Source: CAZRZN01 sp964604565
Lineage (GTDB): Bacteria; Pseudomonadota; Alphaproteobacteria; Rhodobacterales; Rhodobacteraceae
Assembly (NCBI GenBank): GCA_964604565.1
Contig: CAZRZN010000033.1
Location: forward strand, 1 to 26,357
Reading direction: 5' to 3'
DNA: 26,357 nt
Shown here piece by piece: positions 23,477-26,357 of this stretch. Below the pieces are notes generated by a model. It had not been told where the DNA came from. It was given only the letters and a program-made list of their open reading frames with translations, and did no database searches. The position numbers were made by a program, and so were the translations under genes. Every line of letters begins with the position of its first letter. Position 1 is the first letter of the stretch.

Positions 23477-24069
23477 GACCTACCTAAAGCACGGACAGCT
23501 TCATGAGAGCATTGATTCAGGTCAGTCAGTGACCGGCCAAAGCATTGGTGCTGACGCCGACTGGGTTGTGGCGGCGGGGCGTGGCAGGACAGTTCGGCAG
23601 CGCGCCGGCCCGTCCTCTTTCTTCTGTGGCCGCCTGCGGCGTGATGCGCGGCCGCAGGGATAGGGCGCGGTCCGGCAAGACCACGTGAACCGTTGGAAAT
23701 TCGGCTTTTGACAGACAGGCACATGCCGCAGGACAGCACCGCGGGCCTCAGTCGGAAAGATGACACGACCCCGGCAGGAAGCGCCGCAATCTTCCGCCGG
23801 ATGCTTTTTTCGGTCGAGCGGCTTCGGTCCGGCGGTCAGGGCGGGTTCTGGGATCCACACGCCGGCCAGCGGCAGTCCGCTGCCGCTAAAAGCGTGCCAA
23901 GTCCGATGCGTCGAACACAAATTGACCATGCCATGCGGCGTGGCGGAATGCGCGGTCCTGCGTCCGGAAGGCGCGAAGACCGCACCGCCAGTCTTATCCG
24001 GGCAAGCCTTACTTAACCGGGCAAGCCTGAAACGCGGATTGAAAAGCGCGCCTTAACGCCCGAAAGATC
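23477..24069. other. Intergenic region upstream of phaC
   Basis: These 593 bases hold no supported gene. They contain the phaC promoter region, a perfect hairpin CCTGCGGC-N10-GCCGCAGG (23633-23658), and a 12-bp direct repeat CCGGGCAAGCCT at 23998-24009 and 24017-24028 (period 19) just downstream of the coiled-coil gene. Open frames on both strands are arginine/proline-rich and look like composition artefacts. Confidence 0.6.
23520..23534. promoter_or_regulatory. Inverted repeat upstream of phaC, possible operator
   Basis: GGTCA-GTCAG-TGACC is a perfect 5-bp inverted repeat 44 bp before the phaC start codon, where a repressor site could overlap the promoter. No regulator gene is adjacent, and short arms make chance possible. 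Confidence 0.25.
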
Positions 24070-24357
24070 TCACTTGAACCGCGACATCGCGTTCTTGAAT
24101 GCGTCGGACATATTGTCCCATGCCTTGTCGAATCCGGATTTCATGTCGTCCCAGGCGTCGTCGCTTGCCTTGCGCATTTCCTTCAGCTTGGCTTCGGCTT
24201 CATCGCGTTGCGCACGCATGTCGTCGAGCTGCTTTTGATACTGGATCCGTGCGTCTGCGTTGGCTTCCTCCATCTGCGCCTTCATCTTCTCGATCTCGGC
24301 GTTCCACTGGTCAATCCTTGCGTTGGCCTTTTCGATGTACTCGTCTTTCTCGGACAT
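24070..24357 (-). CDS. Small coiled-coil protein (sll1863-type stress protein)
   Basis: A 95-residue, highly charged helical protein with no signal or membrane segment. It begins MSEKDEYIEKANARIDQWNAE, continues as one long coiled coil with heptad-like IEKMKAQMEEA, and ends with an amphipathic segment rich in WDDMKSGFDKAWDNMSDAF. This pattern matches the small coiled-coil proteins annotated as the sll1863 stress-response family in proteobacteria; molecular function is not established. The start at ATG 24357 is fixed by AGGAAGG 7 nt upstream; the frame continues upstream but lacks support. It is divergent from the cupin gene across a 130-bp region. Superficial resemblance to phasins, and proximity to phaC, leave a granule-associated role as a weaker alternative. 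Confidence 0.85.
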   Translation of the reverse strand: MSEKDEYIEKANARIDQWNAEIEKMKAQMEEANADARIQYQKQLDDMRAQRDEAEAKLKEMRKASDDAWDDMKSGFDKAWDNMSDAFKNAMSRFK

Positions 24358-24487
24358 GAGACTGCCTTCCTGCGGTTGCATGACTGCGCGAGACTGCGCC
24401 TTCCCGATGGTATCTGATTGTTCGACATCTTTAAAGAATACAGAATGGCGAATATGTAACCGTCTCAATCGCAAGAGGAGCCTTACC
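24358..24487. promoter_or_regulatory. Divergent promoter region
   Basis: This 130-bp gap lies between the 5' ends of the coiled-coil and cupin genes and is clearly more A/T-rich (about 24410-24460) than its surroundings, as expected for back-to-back promoters. I see TTGTTC followed 15 nt later by TACAGA on the plus strand and a TATTCT box on the minus strand; neither pair is strong enough to call exactly. Confidence 0.45.
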
Positions 24488-24865
24488 ATGTCCGAGACAG
24501 AAAAGCTGACACTGCCAGTCATCGATCTGGCCCGCAAGAACGACGAATTCCGCAAGGTTCTGTGGACCGGCGACAAGACGCAACTGGTGCTCATGGCGAT
24601 CCCCGAAGGCGGTGAGATCGGTGGCGAGGTGCACGAGGGTCACGACCAGCTTCTTTACTTCGTCGCAGGCAACGGCGTTGCAAAGATCGGTGAGATCGAA
24701 ACCGATGTCGCGGATGGTGACGTCAGTATCGTGCCCTCCGGCACCTTCCACAACTTTCGCAACACCGGGTCGGGGATGTTGAAGCTGTTTACAACATACA
24801 GCCCGCCGGAGCACGAGCCTGGCACAGAGCACGCGACAAAGGCCGAAGCCGACGCGGATGAGTGA
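24488..24865 (+). CDS. Cupin-domain protein
   Basis: A 125-residue single-domain cupin. Motif 1 is GGEVHEGHDQLLYFVAG (45-61), with H49 and H52 as metal-ligand candidates and Gln where the usual Glu stands. Motif 2 is GDVSIVPSGTFHNFRN (77-92), with H88. The metal and reaction are unknown; similar small cupins are often annotated without function. ATG 24488 has GAGGAG 7 nt upstream. The acidic C-terminal tail overlaps the start of the next gene by 8 bp, so the two are translationally coupled. It may sense or modify something for the flavoprotein partner, which is inference only. Confidence 0.9.
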   Translation: MSETEKLTLPVIDLARKNDEFRKVLWTGDKTQLVLMAIPEGGEIGGEVHEGHDQLLYFVAGNGVAKIGEIETDVADGDVSIVPSGTFHNFRNTGSGMLKLFTTYSPPEHEPGTEHATKAEADADE

Positions 24866-26282
24866 CCGCATGAAGGTCGATACCGTCATCGTCGGGGCCG
24901 GCACCGCAGGCCTCTCGGCCTTGCGGGAGGTGCGCCGCTACACTGACGATTTCCTCTTGGTGAACGAGGGTGGGTGGGGCACGACCTGTGCCGCCGTCGG
25001 CTGCATGCCGTCAAAGGCGTTGATCGAGGCGGCCAATGCCTTTCACCGGCGACACGCGTTCGAGGAATTCGGGATCCGTGGCGCGGATGGGTTGCAGGCG
25101 GACACGCCTGCCGTTCTGGCCCGGGTGCGCAAGATGCGCGATGATTTCGTGAAAGGTCCGGAATCTATGCCGGAAAAACTGGGCCAGCGCGCGGTCAGTG
25201 GCCGCGCGCGGCTCATCGGGCCGGGGCGTCTTGAGGTCGACGGCAGGACGATAGAGGCCCGCGCCATCATCCTTGCACCCGGCAGCAGCCCGATCGTTCC
25301 GCCTGACTGGGCGGCGTTCGGTGACCGGATCCTGACCACTGACAGCCTGTTCGAGCGGCGGGACCTGTCGCAACGGATCGCGGTGATCGGCATGGGGGCT
25401 GTCGGTGTCGAAATCGCGCAGGCGCTTGCGCGGCTGGGGCACACGGTCGCCGGTTTCGACGCAGCCGAGACGCTGGCCGGCATCGAGAGCGAGGAAATCC
25501 TTGCCGTCTTTCGGGCCGCGATCAAAACCGACCTCGCGCTGCACCTCGGGGCCGAGGCCGAACTGAAGGAGGCGGGCAAGGGTCTGCGGGTCACCGGGGC
25601 GGCGGGTGCCTTTGACGCTGACATCGTTCTGGCGGCGATGGGACGGCGGCCGAACATCGCACACCTCGGGCTCGAAACCCTTGGGGTTCCGCTCGATCAA
25701 GACGGGATGCCGGAGATTGACCCCGAGACGTTGCGGATCGGCGATCTGCCGGTCTTCCTTGCGGGCGACGCGAACAACCATCGCCCGCTTCTGCACGAGG
25801 CTGCGGACGAGGGTCACATCGCCGGACGCATGGCGGCACCCGACGCCAAGCATGACGGATTGTGTCGGCGCACGGGCCTGTCGATTGTCTTTTCGGCACC
25901 GCAGGTCGCGCATGTCGGTCCGCCGCTGTCGGAGTTGCGGGAGCGCGATATCGCCACAGGCAGCATGGATTTTTCCCGACAGGCACGGGCCCGCATGGCC
26001 CAGACCGCCGAAGGCCTGTTGCGCATTCACGCGGACCGCGGGACCGGACGCCTTGTGGGCGCGGAGATTTGCGGGCCCGCGGCAGAACACCTTGCCCATC
26101 TTCTCGCACTTGCCGTGGAACGCCGGATGACCGTCGCCGATATTCTGGCCATGCCCTTCTATCATCCTGTCCTCGAAGAAGGGGTGCGCACGGCGCTGCG
26201 CGACCTTGCAAGGAATGTCGCGGGCGGGGGCGGATCGGATCTTTCCGATTGCGAGGCGATTGGCCATGAGGCGCTGGACTAG
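24858..26282 (+). CDS. Dihydrolipoamide dehydrogenase-like pyridine nucleotide-disulfide oxidoreductase
   Basis: A 474-residue class I flavoprotein disulfide reductase. The FAD-binding Rossmann motif VGAGTAG is at 12-18, the redox-active CAAVGC (C44, C49) sits in TTCAAVGCMPSK, the second Rossmann motif GMGAVGVE is at 178-185, and FLAGDAN (300-306) contacts FAD. The dimerisation domain ends in YHPVLEE with the H436/E441 active-site pair. The redox box (CAAVGC for the usual CLNVGC) and FYHP instead of HxHP depart from E3 subunits of pyruvate dehydrogenase, and no E1/E2 genes are near, so it is probably a paralogue with another disulfide substrate. The start overlaps the cupin stop; ATG 24870 (codon 5) is an alternative. 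Confidence 0.92.
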   Translation: MSDRMKVDTVIVGAGTAGLSALREVRRYTDDFLLVNEGGWGTTCAAVGCMPSKALIEAANAFHRRHAFEEFGIRGADGLQADTPAVLARVRKMRDDFVKGPESMPEKLGQRAVSGRARLIGPGRLEVDGRTIEARAIILAPGSSPIVPPDWAAFGDRILTTDSLFERRDLSQRIAVIGMGAVGVEIAQALARLGHTVAGFDAAETLAGIESEEILAVFRAAIKTDLALHLGAEAELKEAGKGLRVTGAAGAFDADIVLAAMGRRPNIAHLGLETLGVPLDQDGMPEIDPETLRIGDLPVFLAGDANNHRPLLHEAADEGHIAGRMAAPDAKHDGLCRRTGLSIVFSAPQVAHVGPPLSELRERDIATGSMDFSRQARARMAQTAEGLLRIHADRGTGRLVGAEICGPAAEHLAHLLALAVERRMTVADILAMPFYHPVLEEGVRTALRDLARNVAGGGGSDLSDCEAIGHEALD

Positions 26283-26313
26283 GGCCTGTCGCATGTCGCG
26301 CCATTGGGGGATT

Positions 26314-26330
26314 CGCGCTCCGGCGCGTTT
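26314..26330 (+). terminator. Possible terminator after the cupin-flavoprotein operon
   Basis: CGCGC-TCCG-GCGCG forms a 5-bp stem followed by TTT, 31 bp after the flavoprotein stop. The stem and T-run are short, so the call is tentative. Confidence 0.35.
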
Positions 26331-26357
26331 ATGCCTGATGTCCGCGATGTGCAGCAC

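Noticed and set aside
23522..24056. Several 98-135-codon frames on both strands between phaC and the coiled-coil gene
   Set aside because: No ribosome binding sites, Arg/Pro/Ser-rich composition, and no resemblance to known families.
25011..26357. A 448-codon minus-strand frame reaching the right edge
   Set aside because: Antisense to the flavoprotein gene; no independent evidence of coding in the 75 bases beyond that gene.

Overview
The window looks like a chromosomal segment of a marine-type alphaproteobacterium, most likely in the Rhodobacteraceae (Roseobacter-like). The basis is high GC with strongly GC-biased third codon positions, many 4-bp stop/start overlaps inside operons, several ABC uptake systems, a class I PHA synthase, a YqiK-type flotillin, and an extragenic double hairpin next to a CCCGGGATATTTC-like motif that I associate from memory with this family. 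No rRNA, tRNA, CRISPR array, insertion sequence or integrase was seen. Almost every gene from the left edge to 23.5 kb lies on the minus strand, so the operons read right to left.

Region A (about 1-10,230, minus strand) is the most interesting part. A flotillin gene (yqiK-like) is followed 42 bp later by a chain of tightly packed genes: a Tat-exported UrtA/AmiC-like binding protein, UrtB- and UrtC-like permeases, a UrtD-like ATPase, an unusual UrtE-like ATPase fused in frame to an amidase-signature amidase, an AMP-forming acyl-CoA ligase, a small antibiotic-biosynthesis-monooxygenase (ABM) fold protein, and an unrecognised gene cut by the left edge. Read together, these genes suggest import of an amide, hydrolysis to a carboxylate at the inner face of the transporter, and activation to a CoA thioester. 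The substrate cannot be read from the sequence.

Region B (10,230-14,750) has an unusual intergenic stretch with a 49-residue basic ORF on the plus strand and a row of perfect hairpins. It is followed on the minus strand by a YbfB/YjiJ-type MFS transporter, a 3-hydroxyacyl-CoA-dehydrogenase-family oxidoreductase and an EamA/DMT exporter.

Region C (14,750-21,000, minus strand) is a complete peptide-type ABC importer (binding protein, two permeases, two ATPases) headed by a cytoplasmic M19 dipeptidase. It makes a self-contained dipeptide uptake-and-cleavage operon that ends in a 9-bp stem.

Region D (21,000-26,357) has a class I PHA synthase standing alone without phaP or phaR, flanked by two roughly 600-bp non-coding stretches, and a small coiled-coil protein of the sll1863 stress-protein type. 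Divergent from that, on the plus strand, is a cupin gene overlapping a lipoamide-dehydrogenase-like flavoprotein.
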